From: Ancylobacter novellus
GTDB taxonomy: Bacteria > Pseudomonadota > Alphaproteobacteria > Rhizobiales > Xanthobacteraceae
NCBI GenBank assembly: GCA_003241485.1
Contig: QFQD01000026.1
Coordinates: forward strand, 1 to 38,637
Length of the DNA stretch: 38,637 bases
Direction of reading: 5' to 3'
Shown: positions 18,578-26,837 of the stretch, one piece after another
How positions within the stretch are numbered: position 1 is the first letter of the stretch
Layout of the letters: the number at the start of each line of letters is the position of its first letter
Notes under the pieces: generated by a model
Database searches by the model: none
Told to the model about the DNA's origin: nothing
The model's input: only the letters and a program-made list of their open reading frames with translations
Program-made: the position numbers and the translations under genes

Positions 18578-19281
18578 GGCACCGCCGGCGCGGTCCCCTC
18601 TTCCGGCCACCATCCGTCCTCGCGCCGCACGAAGCGCGGGCAGCCATAGGCGGCGCGCACCGGCACGCCGGCCATCGCGTCCACCCAGCGATTGGTCTGC
18701 TTCATCGCCACCACCATGCCGGCGATCTCCGCTCCGGCGCGTTGGAGCAGGCGGCATGCGGCGATCGCGGTCGCTCCCGTCGAGATGGCGTCGTCGACCA
18801 GCACGACGCGGCGGCCCTGGATGAGCGGCAAAAGATTGGGGTCGAGCCGCAGACGCTTGCCGGCCTCCGGCGAGGTGATGGAGGAAACCGGCTCGGAAAG
18901 CTCATCGACGTACCAGAACTTCCGCGAGTAGCCGAGCGGCACATAGCGGGACTGGCCCAGCCGTTCCGCCACCAGCCCGGCGAAGGCGAGCCCCAGCGTC
19001 GGCAGGCCGACGACGAGTTCCGCTTGCAGCCCCCTCGCCCGCTCCGCCATGGCGTCTGTCAGCGCCGCCACAACCGCATGCGACGCCTGGTTGGCGATCA
19101 GCGAGGCCACGGCGTGTTCGCCATCGGGCAGATGGCGCAGCGGCAGGACGAGAATGCGCCCGTCCGGTAGCCGCACGGGATAGCCGTAGCGATAGGGCGG
19201 TGCCGATGAGAAGCGGGCAGGAACCGCGTCATGCAGCTCCTGCCAGTAAGCGAGCGTCGGTTCGGTGAAGTCGTCGGACAT
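18574..19281 (-). CDS. Phosphoribosyltransferase-domain protein (base or substrate unknown)
   Basis: A type I PRTase signature, VVLVDDAISTGAT (159-171), binds PRPP in this fold; upstream VVGLPTLGLAFAGLVAERLG corresponds to the loop of orotate/adenine PRTases. The first 60 residues (TEPTLAYWQELHDAVPARF, YGYPVRLPDGRILVLPLRH) form an N-terminal hood with no family name that I recall. ATG 19281 gives 235 residues; GTG 19311 is in frame. It is the last gene of the importer operon, 33 nt after the GMC gene. In that setting a PRTase would fit attachment of ribose-phosphate to an imported nitrogenous base or its salvage, but a regulatory role is also possible. Confidence 0.82.
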   Translation of the reverse strand: MSDDFTEPTLAYWQELHDAVPARFSSAPPYRYGYPVRLPDGRILVLPLRHLPDGEHAVASLIANQASHAVVAALTDAMAERARGLQAELVVGLPTLGLAFAGLVAERLGQSRYVPLGYSRKFWYVDELSEPVSSITSPEAGKRLRLDPNLLPLIQGRRVVLVDDAISTGATAIAACRLLQRAGAEIAGMVVAMKQTNRWVDAMAGVPVRAAYGCPRFVRREDGWWPEEGTAPAVP

Positions 19282-19314
19282 GTCACAGCGGCCTTGTTCA
19301 GGCGGCGACACGCC

Positions 19315-20877
19315 TCACAGCTCGCCCGCCGCCATCCGACCGGCCATGAAATCCGCCTGCCGGATCGCCAGTGCGACGATGGTAAGCGTCGGGTTGCAGG
19401 CGCCGCCGGTGGCGAAATTGGAGCCGTCGGCGATGAACAGGTTCGGCACCTCCCACGCCCGGCCATGGCCGTCGAGCACGCCGTCCTCGGCCTTACCCGC
19501 CATGCGATTGGAGCCGAGATTGTGGCTCGCGGGATAGGCCGGCGCCTCCACCGAGCGCTTGGCCCCGGCCGCCTTATGGATCGAGGTCAGCACCTTGTAG
19601 CCGTGGCTGCGCAGCTTCAGGTCGTTCGGGTGGTCGTCATAATGGATGTTGGCGACCGGCACGCCATAGGCGTCGAGTTCGTCCGTGAGGGTGATGCGAT
19701 TATCCGCCTGCGGCATGTCCTCGCCAGACATGAAGATGCCGGCCATCTTCGAGTATTGCTCGATCACCGAAGCAAAGTCGCGGCCCCACCAGCCCGGATC
19801 CATGAAGGCGGCGGTGGTGGGCAGGCCCATCGAGTTCATCTCGATGTAATAGCCGCCGGCAAAGCCGCGCGAGGGGTCGTGGCGCACGAAATCGTCGATC
19901 ATGCCGCCCATGATCTCGCCGCGATGCATGTGCACCGGCTTGTCGAAGGTCGACCACACGGTCTGGATGAGATGGCGCAGATAGTGCCGGCCGACATGGC
20001 CGTATCCGTTCGCAAGTCCCTCGGGAAAGCGCGCGCTCTTCGAGTGCAGCAGGAGGCGTGAGGATTCCACGCAATTGCCGGCCAGCACCACCGCCCTCGC
20101 CTTCTGGCGATGGGTGACGCCCGCGCCGTCGACATAGACCACGGCGGAGGCCTTGCCCGCCGCGTCATGCTCGATCTGTACCGCGCGTGCCTGCGAGCGC
20201 AGTTCCAGCTTGCCGGTGGCGAGGCCCTTGGGGATCTCGACATTCAGCGTCGACCAGCGAGAGCCGGTCTTGTCGCCGGTAATGGTGAAGCCGTCCTGAA
20301 TGGTCGCCGGACGGCCGTCATAGGGGAGCGTGTTGATGGCGTGGCGGCCGGTCGAGACGTTCAGCCCCAGCGCCTTGGCGCCGGCAAACATCACCTTGAA
20401 ATTGTTGTTCGCCGGCAGGGCAGGAAGCCCATTGGTCCGGGTCACGCCCATCTTGGCTTCGGCGAGGTCGTAATAGGGGTTCAGCTCGTCGAGCGTGATC
20501 GGCCAGTCGATCAGCGTGGTACCGGGAATGTCGCCATAGACGGTCTTCGCCCGCAGCTCGTCCTCGATGAAGCGGTAGCAGCAGGCCGACCAGTGCGTGG
20601 TGGTGCCGCCCACCACCTGGCAGCTCCAGCTCGGGGTCAGCGGATGGTCCTTGGCAACCCGCCAGGTGCCGGACGAGGTGCGCTTGTCGAGCCAGGAGAG
20701 CATCTCGTAGCCGCCCCATTCGTCATTGACGAAGTCGTCGGCCGTGAGGTGTTTGCCGGCTTCGAGCAGCACCACGTCGATGCCGCGCTGGGCCAGCTCA
20801 TTGGCCAGCGTGCCGCCGCCGGCGCCGGAGCCGATGATGACGACGACACCATCGTCGTCGAGTGCGTAGGTTGTCAT
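19315..20877 (-). CDS. GMC-family FAD-dependent dehydrogenase
   Basis: The 520-residue protein has an N-terminal FAD motif IIGSGAGGGTLANELAQRG, VVGGTTTHWSACCYRF, VLAGNCVESSRLLLHS, and the C-terminal pair H452 (SHNLGSNRM) and N495 (GGACNPTLTIVALAIR), which match the catalytic His/Asn positions of GMC dehydrogenases such as gluconate 2-dehydrogenase large subunits. There is no Tat signal, so it is probably cytoplasmic. It follows, by 38 nt, a gene for a gluconate-dehydrogenase subunit 3 relative. The pair would oxidise a hydroxyl group of the imported substrate. The substrate is unknown, and no cytochrome c subunit is encoded nearby. Confidence 0.9.
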   Translation of the reverse strand: MTTYALDDDGVVVIIGSGAGGGTLANELAQRGIDVVLLEAGKHLTADDFVNDEWGGYEMLSWLDKRTSSGTWRVAKDHPLTPSWSCQVVGGTTTHWSACCYRFIEDELRAKTVYGDIPGTTLIDWPITLDELNPYYDLAEAKMGVTRTNGLPALPANNNFKVMFAGAKALGLNVSTGRHAINTLPYDGRPATIQDGFTITGDKTGSRWSTLNVEIPKGLATGKLELRSQARAVQIEHDAAGKASAVVYVDGAGVTHRQKARAVVLAGNCVESSRLLLHSKSARFPEGLANGYGHVGRHYLRHLIQTVWSTFDKPVHMHRGEIMGGMIDDFVRHDPSRGFAGGYYIEMNSMGLPTTAAFMDPGWWGRDFASVIEQYSKMAGIFMSGEDMPQADNRITLTDELDAYGVPVANIHYDDHPNDLKLRSHGYKVLTSIHKAAGAKRSVEAPAYPASHNLGSNRMAGKAEDGVLDGHGRAWEVPNLFIADGSNFATGGACNPTLTIVALAIRQADFMAGRMAAGEL

Positions 20878-20915
20878 GGAATGTCGCTCCGAAATCAGGA
20901 CGCAGGTGCTCGCGA

Positions 20916-21416
20916 TCAGACGCCGGGCGGCGGATCGGGCAGCCAGTCGAGGTCGTTGAAGCCGCGGTTCACATAGCCGCCGAGGTGCACCGAGGCGCCC
21001 TCATAGCCAAAGGCCTGCCACACCTCGACGTCGTCATAGAGGAAGCGCACGGTCGAACGCTGCACCAGCCGGAAGGCGGCGCTCGCCTCAAGCCCCTTCA
21101 GCACCTGCACGCGATAGCCCTCCGACAATTCGCGGAAGGGCAGCGGCAAGGCGGCGTCGACGTGGTCGACGAACTCGGCGAAGGCCTGCGCGGCAGCGGG
21201 GGCTTTCGCCGCCATGGCGTCGAAATGCGCCACCGTGCGGCGATAGACGCGCTCGGGCAGCCCGTCATGCGGGTAGAGCGCGCGGGCGGCGGCGACCAGC
21301 GTCTCGGCCGCATGGGCATCGAACAGTTTGAGCGCGGCGACCCATTCCGGCCCTTCGGGCAGGTCCAAGGGGGGCGGCAGTTTTGGGTCCTTGTGGGCCG
21401 TGATGGCGGCGGACAT
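20916..21416 (-). CDS. Gluconate 2-dehydrogenase subunit 3-family protein
   Basis: The 166-residue product resembles the small subunit that accompanies GMC dehydrogenases: LVAAARALYPHDGLPERVYRRTV in the middle and AFRLVQRSTVRFLYDDVEVWQAFGYEGASVHLGGYVNRGFNDLDWLP at the end. The ATG at 21416 has GGAG 8 nt upstream and lies 16 nt after the amidase stop; a longer in-frame start at 21536 would overlap the amidase gene and is rejected. Family members often carry a Tat signal; none is visible here, in agreement with the GMC partner. Its role is probably in assembly or electron transfer of the GMC enzyme. Confidence 0.84.
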   Translation of the reverse strand: MSAAITAHKDPKLPPPLDLPEGPEWVAALKLFDAHAAETLVAAARALYPHDGLPERVYRRTVAHFDAMAAKAPAAAQAFAEFVDHVDAALPLPFRELSEGYRVQVLKGLEASAAFRLVQRSTVRFLYDDVEVWQAFGYEGASVHLGGYVNRGFNDLDWLPDPPPGV

Positions 21417-21432
21417 CGGCAGGCTCCGGAGG

Positions 21433-22374
21433 TTACGGCAGGTACTTCTTGGGCAGCACGCAGTGGATGCCCTTGTTGAGATCGACGGTCTGGGTGACGC
21501 GCAGGTCCACGCAGAGCGAGGACAGCGTGTAGGCATCCTGCGCGGAAAGGCCGGATTTCTCGCGGATCAGCGCGATCATGTCCCGCAGCGCTTCTTTTGC
21601 TGCGTCGTCGAGATCCACGTTGAAGCCCATGGTGATCCAGCTGTCGGCGGTCTCGGCGCGCGGGGTGGTCAGCTTCATGTCCTTGCGCAGATGGAACTCG
21701 AAGGTGCCGGTGAGCGCGGTCTCCAGCGCGGTGAGGCACACTTCGCCATCACCCTGCCGGCCATGGCCGTCGCCAACTGAGAACAGCGCGCCCTTGGTGA
21801 AGACCGGGAAATAGGTGGTCGAGCCGACGCCCAGCTCCTTGTTGTCCATGTTGCCGCCGAAGACGCGCGGCTCCGTGGAGGACAGCCGCCCCCATTCCGG
21901 CGCCGGGGCGACGCCGAAATTGCCGAAGAAGGGCTCCAGCGGCAGTTCCTGCCCCCATGGCATCACCGCGACGCCGCGCGCGGCATCTACCGGGATGTGC
22001 AGGCGGCGCAGCTGTGGAAAGTCCTCCGGCAGCGTGCCCCAGAACGGCATCTGCAGGTTCCAGCCCCAGTCGGCGCGGAAGGCGATGTGCTTCAGCCGCA
22101 CCTCCAGCACGTCGCCCGGCTCGGCATCTTCGATGAAGATGGGACCGGTCAGCATATGCGGGCCGGGGCCGCGGAACGTGCCGGCGAACACCTCCGCCTG
22201 ACCGGGGACGGGCGTGAAACCGAGCGCGGGGTCCGGCATGTCCTCGGGCTCGCCCGACAGAGTGTCGATCACCACCGTGTCGCCGGACTTGATCGTGAGC
22301 GCGGGCGTGAGGCTCGCGTCCCACTGCCCCCAGTTCACCGTGCCGGGCTGTGCCGGCAGATAGTGCTCCGCCAT
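21433..22374 (-). CDS. Acetamidase/formamidase-family amide hydrolase
   Basis: The 313-residue protein shows the FmdA/AmdA family motifs GGNMDNKEL (173-181) and GDGHGRQGDGE (201-211), together with PGDVLEVRL and LSSLCVDLRVTQTVDLNKGIHCVLPK. Family enzymes release ammonia from formamide, acetamide or related amides and act in the cytoplasm. It lies 10 nt downstream of the permease gene and has GAGGAG about 7 nt before its ATG. Placement directly behind the importer suggests that the imported compound, or an early product, contains an amide or becomes one. Confidence 0.9.
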   Translation of the reverse strand: MAEHYLPAQPGTVNWGQWDASLTPALTIKSGDTVVIDTLSGEPEDMPDPALGFTPVPGQAEVFAGTFRGPGPHMLTGPIFIEDAEPGDVLEVRLKHIAFRADWGWNLQMPFWGTLPEDFPQLRRLHIPVDAARGVAVMPWGQELPLEPFFGNFGVAPAPEWGRLSSTEPRVFGGNMDNKELGVGSTTYFPVFTKGALFSVGDGHGRQGDGEVCLTALETALTGTFEFHLRKDMKLTTPRAETADSWITMGFNVDLDDAAKEALRDMIALIREKSGLSAQDAYTLSSLCVDLRVTQTVDLNKGIHCVLPKKYLP

Positions 22375-22384
22375 CGGACGCTCC

Positions 22385-23221
22385 TCACCCCTTGACGGCG
22401 CCGAGCGTGAGCCCGCGCACGATGTGACGTTGCAAGACGAAGACCACGGCGAGCACGGGCAGCAGCGCGGTCATGCCGACCACGGCCATCTCGCCCCAGC
22501 GCACGCCCTGCGAGGTGATGAGCTTTGGAATGGACACCGGCAGCGTCTGCACGGCCTTGCCGCCCAACATGAAGGCGAACAGGAACTCGTTCCACGCGAA
22601 GATGAAGCACAGCACGGCGGTGGCGACGATGCCGTTGCGCAGCAGCGGGAACACCACGCGGCGGAAGATCTGCGGGCGCGACCAGCCCTCCAGCGCCGCG
22701 GCTTCCTCCAGCTCCTCCGGCAGGTCGCGGCAGAAGGAGCGCAGCACCCAGATGTAGAAGGAAAGGTTGAACGTCATGTAGGCCAGCGTCAGCCCGAGGA
22801 AGGTGTCGAGCAGCCCGACCTTGGCGAAGATCAGGTAGAACGGGATGACGAGGCACACGGGCGGGGCCATGCGCGAGCCGAGGATGAACAGGAACAGGTC
22901 GTCCTTCGCCCGCATCTCGAAGCGCGCAAAGGCATAGGCGGCCGGGGTGCCGATGATGACCACCAGCGCGGTGGAAACAGTGCAGAGCAGGAACGAGGTC
23001 AGCAGGTACCAGTGGAAGCCCTGCGCCAGCACATATTCGAAATGCTCCAGCGTCGGGACGAATAGGAACTGCGTCGGGCGCGCGAACATGGCGTCGTTCG
23101 GCTTCACCATCATCGACGCCATCCAGTAGATCGGAAACAGCACGATGAGGGCGTAGACGACGGTCACGCTGGTCCAGAAATAACCCTTGGAACCTTCGGG
23201 GCGGCTTGCGGCCTCAGCCAT
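22385..23221 (-). CDS. ABC importer permease, MalG-like
   Basis: The 278-residue protein has about six hydrophobic segments and the EAA loop (LPEELEEAAALEGWSRPQIFRRVVFPLL) typical of binding-protein-dependent transporters of the sugar/glycerol class. The start MAEAASRPEG at 23221 has GGGAGAGAG just upstream and leaves 11 nt after the preceding permease stop; the much longer in-frame extension to 23752 lies inside that permease and is not real. Together with the 23233-24156 protein it forms the membrane channel. The fourth gene upstream is one of the two ATPases. Confidence 0.93.
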   Translation of the reverse strand: MAEAASRPEGSKGYFWTSVTVVYALIVLFPIYWMASMMVKPNDAMFARPTQFLFVPTLEHFEYVLAQGFHWYLLTSFLLCTVSTALVVIIGTPAAYAFARFEMRAKDDLFLFILGSRMAPPVCLVIPFYLIFAKVGLLDTFLGLTLAYMTFNLSFYIWVLRSFCRDLPEELEEAAALEGWSRPQIFRRVVFPLLRNGIVATAVLCFIFAWNEFLFAFMLGGKAVQTLPVSIPKLITSQGVRWGEMAVVGMTALLPVLAVVFVLQRHIVRGLTLGAVKG

Positions 23222-23232
23222 GTCTCTCTCCC

Positions 23233-24156
23233 TCAGAACGCGTTCAGCTTCTTCTTGGCGATCTGGTAGAAGATCGAGCAGAAGGCGAAGAAGGCGATCC
23301 ACACCAGCACGGCCAGCGCCGAGGCCTCGCCGATGTTCCAGAACTCGAAGGTCATCTTGTTGGCGAGGATGGACGGCGTCTCGGTGGAGATGCCAGGCCC
23401 GCCGCCGGTCAGGATGTAGATGGTGTCGAACACCTTGAAGGCGTCGATGAAGCGCAAGAGGCCGATGACCGCGAGCAGCGGCGTCATCATCGGCAGCGTG
23501 ATGTGGAAGAACATCTGCAAGCTGTTCGCCCCGTCCACCGCCGCGGCGCGATAGGGCCCGAGCGGCAGCGCCTGCAGGCCGGCGAAGAAGGCCAGCATCA
23601 TGAAGGGCGTCCACTGCCAGATGTCGACGAAGATCAGGGCGTAGAGCGCATAGTCGGGCGAGGCGAACACCGAGGTGCCGGGCAGAATGTCGAAGCGCTC
23701 CAGCACATTGTAGGACAGGAAGCCCCACGAGCCCGCGAGCATGATCTTCCACAGGAGGCCGACGACGATGGGCGCCATCATGGTCGGCATGAACAGAAGC
23801 GGGATCAGCAGCGAGCGCCCGCGAACATTCTGGTTCAGCACCAGCGCACCGGCGAGGCCCAGCATGAACTCGATCGGCACCGCGATGACCACGAAGGTCG
23901 CGGCGACGCCGATGGAGTTCCAGAAACGCGGATCGGCCAGCAGCACGGCGTAATTGTCGAGGCCGATGAAGTCGGTGACGCGGCCGAACTTGGCGGCGTG
24001 GAAGCTCAGATAGATCGTGTAGATGAACGGCACCAGCGAGACCACGACCAGCATGATCATCGACGGGGCAATGAGCAGATAAGGGTACCAGAACCGCTCG
24101 CGCGGCAGCGGGCGCGCCGGGCCGGCAACCGTCATCGTCTCGCTGGCACTCGCCAT
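23233..24156 (-). CDS. ABC importer permease, MalF-like
   Basis: The 307-residue protein has six predicted spans (PYLLIAPSMIMLVVVSLVPF at the first) and an EAA-type loop (GPYRAAAVDGANSLQMFFHITLPMM). It belongs to the same class as MalF/UgpA/GlpP. The start MASASETM at 24156 has GAGGAA 9 nt upstream; an extension to 24222 would run through a hairpin and lacks a site. A stem-loop in the spacer after the binding-protein gene suggests lower expression of the permeases than of the binding protein. Confidence 0.93.
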   Translation of the reverse strand: MASASETMTVAGPARPLPRERFWYPYLLIAPSMIMLVVVSLVPFIYTIYLSFHAAKFGRVTDFIGLDNYAVLLADPRFWNSIGVAATFVVIAVPIEFMLGLAGALVLNQNVRGRSLLIPLLFMPTMMAPIVVGLLWKIMLAGSWGFLSYNVLERFDILPGTSVFASPDYALYALIFVDIWQWTPFMMLAFFAGLQALPLGPYRAAAVDGANSLQMFFHITLPMMTPLLAVIGLLRFIDAFKVFDTIYILTGGGPGISTETPSILANKMTFEFWNIGEASALAVLVWIAFFAFCSIFYQIAKKKLNAF

Positions 24157-24187
24157 GGGATTACGTTCCTCGATGCGTTGGCACGTG

Positions 24188-24214
24188 CTCCCTCCCCCCG
24201 GCGGGGAGAGGGAG
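24188..24214. repeat. Palindrome between binding-protein and permease genes
   Basis: CTCCCTC (24188-24194) pairs with GAGGGAG (24208-24214) and CCCCG with CGGGG inside it, with one mismatch (24195/24207). There is no T-run, so it is not an intrinsic terminator. Hairpins at this position in importer operons usually stabilise the upstream binding-protein message. That role is inferred from position. Confidence 0.6.
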
Positions 24215-24230
24215 CCGATCATTCAGACGG

Positions 24231-25631
24231 TCACAGGAGGCACTTGGTGCAGAGCTTGAGCAGTTCGGCCTGGCCCTTCTTGGCGCCCTCGGCCGGCGAG
24301 ATCCTGCCGAGGCCGACTTCCTGCGCCACGCCGCTCATCACGTCGTAGATCTCGTAGAACTTCGGCATTTTCGGCTTGGCCTCGGCCACGTCGAGGGTCG
24401 ACTTCATCGCGGCGTAGAGCGTCTTGTTGGCCGCGCCGGTGATCGCCGGCAGCGCCCAGGAGGATTCGCGGATCGGCACGCCGCCCTCGCCCAGCGCGAT
24501 GAGCTTGTCCTGCTGCTTCTTGTCGGCCAGCCATTCCAGGAAGAGGAAGGTCGCCTCGGGGTTCTTGGAGGCAGCGCTGATCACCGTCACCGACGGCTCA
24601 GCCTCGGCGAAGCGCTCCTTCGAGCCGGCCTTGATCGGGATCGGGCCGTAGACGAACTGGCCCGCGTAGGGCGACACGCCCTTCTTATCGATGCCGAGCA
24701 CGAAGTCGGACCAGGCGATGGACTGCGCGGCGATGCCGTTGCCCATCACGGTCGGCACGTCGACCAGCGAGTATTCGGCGATGCCGGGCGGAGCGAACTT
24801 CCAAAGCTCGTGCCACATCGTCAGCGCGGCGACGGTCTGCGGCGTGTCGAAGTCCGGCTTGCCGTCGGCGTCGATCAGGTTGCCGCCATAGTTCTTGATG
24901 AAGTTGTTCCACAGCGTCGGGAAGGTCGAGCCGCCCTTGATGCCTTCCAGCACGATTCCGTAGAAGTCGCTCTCCAGCGGCTTGCCGGCGAGCATCGCGC
25001 CCTTCTTGCGGGTGAAGAATTCGGCAATGTCGCGCATCTGCTCGATGGTGGTCGCCGGCGCCAGCTCATAGCCGTACTTGGCCTTGAAGGCTGCCTTCTC
25101 TTCCGGATTGTTCAGCAGGTCGGCGCGCGCCCAATAGACCTGATTGTAGTTCCAGTTGATGAAGGAATACTGCTTGTCGCCGACGAACGCCGCCGTCTTG
25201 AACGGGTTCTGGATGAAGTCGCCGGTGTTAAGCGCGGGATTGGCGAGCTTCGGGTTCGCGGTGTAGTCGTTCAGCGTCCGGATGACGCCGGCCGAGATCA
25301 TCGGGCCGAGCTGGAAGCCGTGCAGCATGATGGCGTCGTAATAGCCGCGGCCCGACAGCATGTCGGCCTGGCCCTTGTTGATCACCTCGAAATGGTTGAG
25401 CAGCTCCCACTCGACCTTGATGCCCGTTTCCTTCTCGAAATCCGGCACGATCTTCGACAGCGTCTCCTGCAGCGGCGTGATCTCGTCGAGCACGCGGATG
25501 CTCGTGCCCTTATAGGGCTTAGCCGCCTCGGCGTAGAAGGACGTGTCGTCCGCCTGCGCCGGCACGAGGGGGGCCATCAGCCCCGTCGAGGCCGCCAAGG
25601 CGGCGGCGAAACACCAGAACCTGCTCTTCAT
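24231..25631 (-). CDS. Extracellular solute-binding protein of the ABC importer
   Basis: The 466-residue protein starts with a Sec signal (MKSRFWCFAAALAASTGLMA, cleavage probably after PAQA, residue 27). The mature part has family 1-type features: GTSIRVLDEITPLQETLSKI, FEKETGIKVEWEL, YYDAIMLHGFQL, and a C-terminal ATFLFLEWLADKKQQDKL. It captures the substrate in the periplasm. Similar proteins bind sugars, glycerol or polyols, but the class is broad and does not settle the ligand. Two C-terminal cysteines lie in LCTKCLL. The ATPase genes precede it (36-nt gap) and the permeases follow. Confidence 0.92.
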   Translation of the reverse strand: MKSRFWCFAAALAASTGLMAPLVPAQADDTSFYAEAAKPYKGTSIRVLDEITPLQETLSKIVPDFEKETGIKVEWELLNHFEVINKGQADMLSGRGYYDAIMLHGFQLGPMISAGVIRTLNDYTANPKLANPALNTGDFIQNPFKTAAFVGDKQYSFINWNYNQVYWARADLLNNPEEKAAFKAKYGYELAPATTIEQMRDIAEFFTRKKGAMLAGKPLESDFYGIVLEGIKGGSTFPTLWNNFIKNYGGNLIDADGKPDFDTPQTVAALTMWHELWKFAPPGIAEYSLVDVPTVMGNGIAAQSIAWSDFVLGIDKKGVSPYAGQFVYGPIPIKAGSKERFAEAEPSVTVISAASKNPEATFLFLEWLADKKQQDKLIALGEGGVPIRESSWALPAITGAANKTLYAAMKSTLDVAEAKPKMPKFYEIYDVMSGVAQEVGLGRISPAEGAKKGQAELLKLCTKCLL

Positions 25632-25667
25632 CGCTCTTTCCCTCTGTTTTTGTCGTCAGCGGCTTCT

Positions 25668-26837
25668 TCAGTTTCCGGGCAGCGCGCGGCCCGTGGTCCC
25701 GTCGAAAAGCGTGAGCCCGTCGTGCGGGAAGATCAGCCCGACCTTGCGGCCGATGCCTTCGTTTGCCCCCTCGCCAAGCGCAGCGGCGGTGGCCATGGTG
25801 GTCTTGGCCTTGGCCAGCAGCGCGCCGAGATCGAGCGTGACGATGGCGTGCTTGCCGAAAGGCTCGTTGGAGTAGATTTCCGCCGCCACGGCGCCGGCCG
25901 CGTCCGGCGCGGCAAAGCCGATATCGGCCGGGCGCACGCCCAGAATGATGTCGTCACCCGGCATGCCGCCGGCCACGCGCGCGAGCGACGGCGGCAGGGC
26001 GAGGCGGATCTCGCGGCGGGTGAAATAGAGCGTACCGCCCTCGCTCACGAGCTTGCCGTCGATCAGGTTCATCGGCGGATCGCCCAGCAGCTTGGCCACG
26101 CGCGCGCTGGCCGGGCGCTGCCAGATCTCCTCGGGCGTGCCGACCTGCTCGATACGGCCCTGGTCGATCACCACCACCCGGTCGCCGACGGAGAGCGCCT
26201 CCATCCCATCCGGCGTCGACCAGATGCTCGGCGCGCTCTGGCCAGCGAGCCGGCGGCGGATCTCGCCGCGCAGCTTGTGGCGCAGCTTGGCGTCGAGATG
26301 GGAAATCGGCTCGTCGAGCAGATAGAGGTCGGGCGTCTGCACCAGCGTGCGGGCCAGCGCCACACGCTGCTTCTGCCCGCCGGAGAGGGCGCCGGGAAGG
26401 CGCTCGCCGAGATGGCGGATTTCCAGCAGTTCAAGCACCTCGTCGACGCGCGCGTTGGCCGCCGCGACATCCATCTTCATCGCGGGCGCCAGCAGCGGCG
26501 ACAGAGCGTTGCCGCGCACGGTGAGGTGCGGGTAGAGCGCGTAGCTCTCGAACATCAGCGCGACGCGTCGCTGCTGCGGGGGCACGCCGGCCATGTCCCG
26601 CCCGCCAAGCGCGACGGTGCCGGCATCGGGCCGCTCCAGCCCGGCAAGGATGCGGCACAGCGTGGACTTGCCGGCGCCCGAGGGGCCGGTGATGGCGAGC
26701 AGTTCGCCCGGCGCCACCTCGATGCCGACCTCGCGCAGCGCGGTGAGCACCTCGCCCTTGCTCTTGCCCTCGCCCTTTCGGGCAAAGCTCTTGGAAATGC
26801 CGCGCGCCGACAGGCCGGGATTGGCAGCCGTGCTCAT
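25668..26837 (-). CDS. ABC importer ATPase with altered switch histidine (GlpS-like)
   Basis: The 389-residue protein has Walker A GPSGAGKS (51-58), signature LSGGQ (151-155) and Walker B LYLLDEP (171-177), followed by a C-terminal TOBE-like region. The switch (H-loop) position reads STPDGMEAL, with P209 where active ATPases have histidine (THDQ.EA). As I recall, one partner of the paired GlpS/GlpT-type ATPases has a similar change (TEP.EA). I chose ATG 26837, whose first base overlaps the last base of the upstream stop; GTG 26840 is possible. It probably forms a heterodimer with the protein at 26837-27934, with a degenerate site on its side. Confidence 0.92.
   Translation of the reverse strand: MSTAANPGLSARGISKSFARKGEGKSKGEVLTALREVGIEVAPGELLAITGPSGAGKSTLCRILAGLERPDAGTVALGGRDMAGVPPQQRRVALMFESYALYPHLTVRGNALSPLLAPAMKMDVAAANARVDEVLELLEIRHLGERLPGALSGGQKQRVALARTLVQTPDLYLLDEPISHLDAKLRHKLRGEIRRRLAGQSAPSIWSTPDGMEALSVGDRVVVIDQGRIEQVGTPEEIWQRPASARVAKLLGDPPMNLIDGKLVSEGGTLYFTRREIRLALPPSLARVAGGMPGDDIILGVRPADIGFAAPDAAGAVAAEIYSNEPFGKHAIVTLDLGALLAKAKTTMATAAALGEGANEGIGRKVGLIFPHDGLTLFDGTTGRALPGN

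Noticed and set aside
17003..18757. Long minus-strand open frame
   Set aside because: It is antisense to the second CoxL gene and runs into the phosphoribosyltransferase; no domains.
22385..23752. A 455-residue permease starting at 23752
   Set aside because: The N-terminal 177 residues are an out-of-frame reading of the upstream permease; the real start with ribosome site is 23221.
24188..24214. Intrinsic terminator in the importer operon
   Set aside because: The palindrome has no following T-run and lies inside an operon, so a message-stabilising hairpin is more likely.
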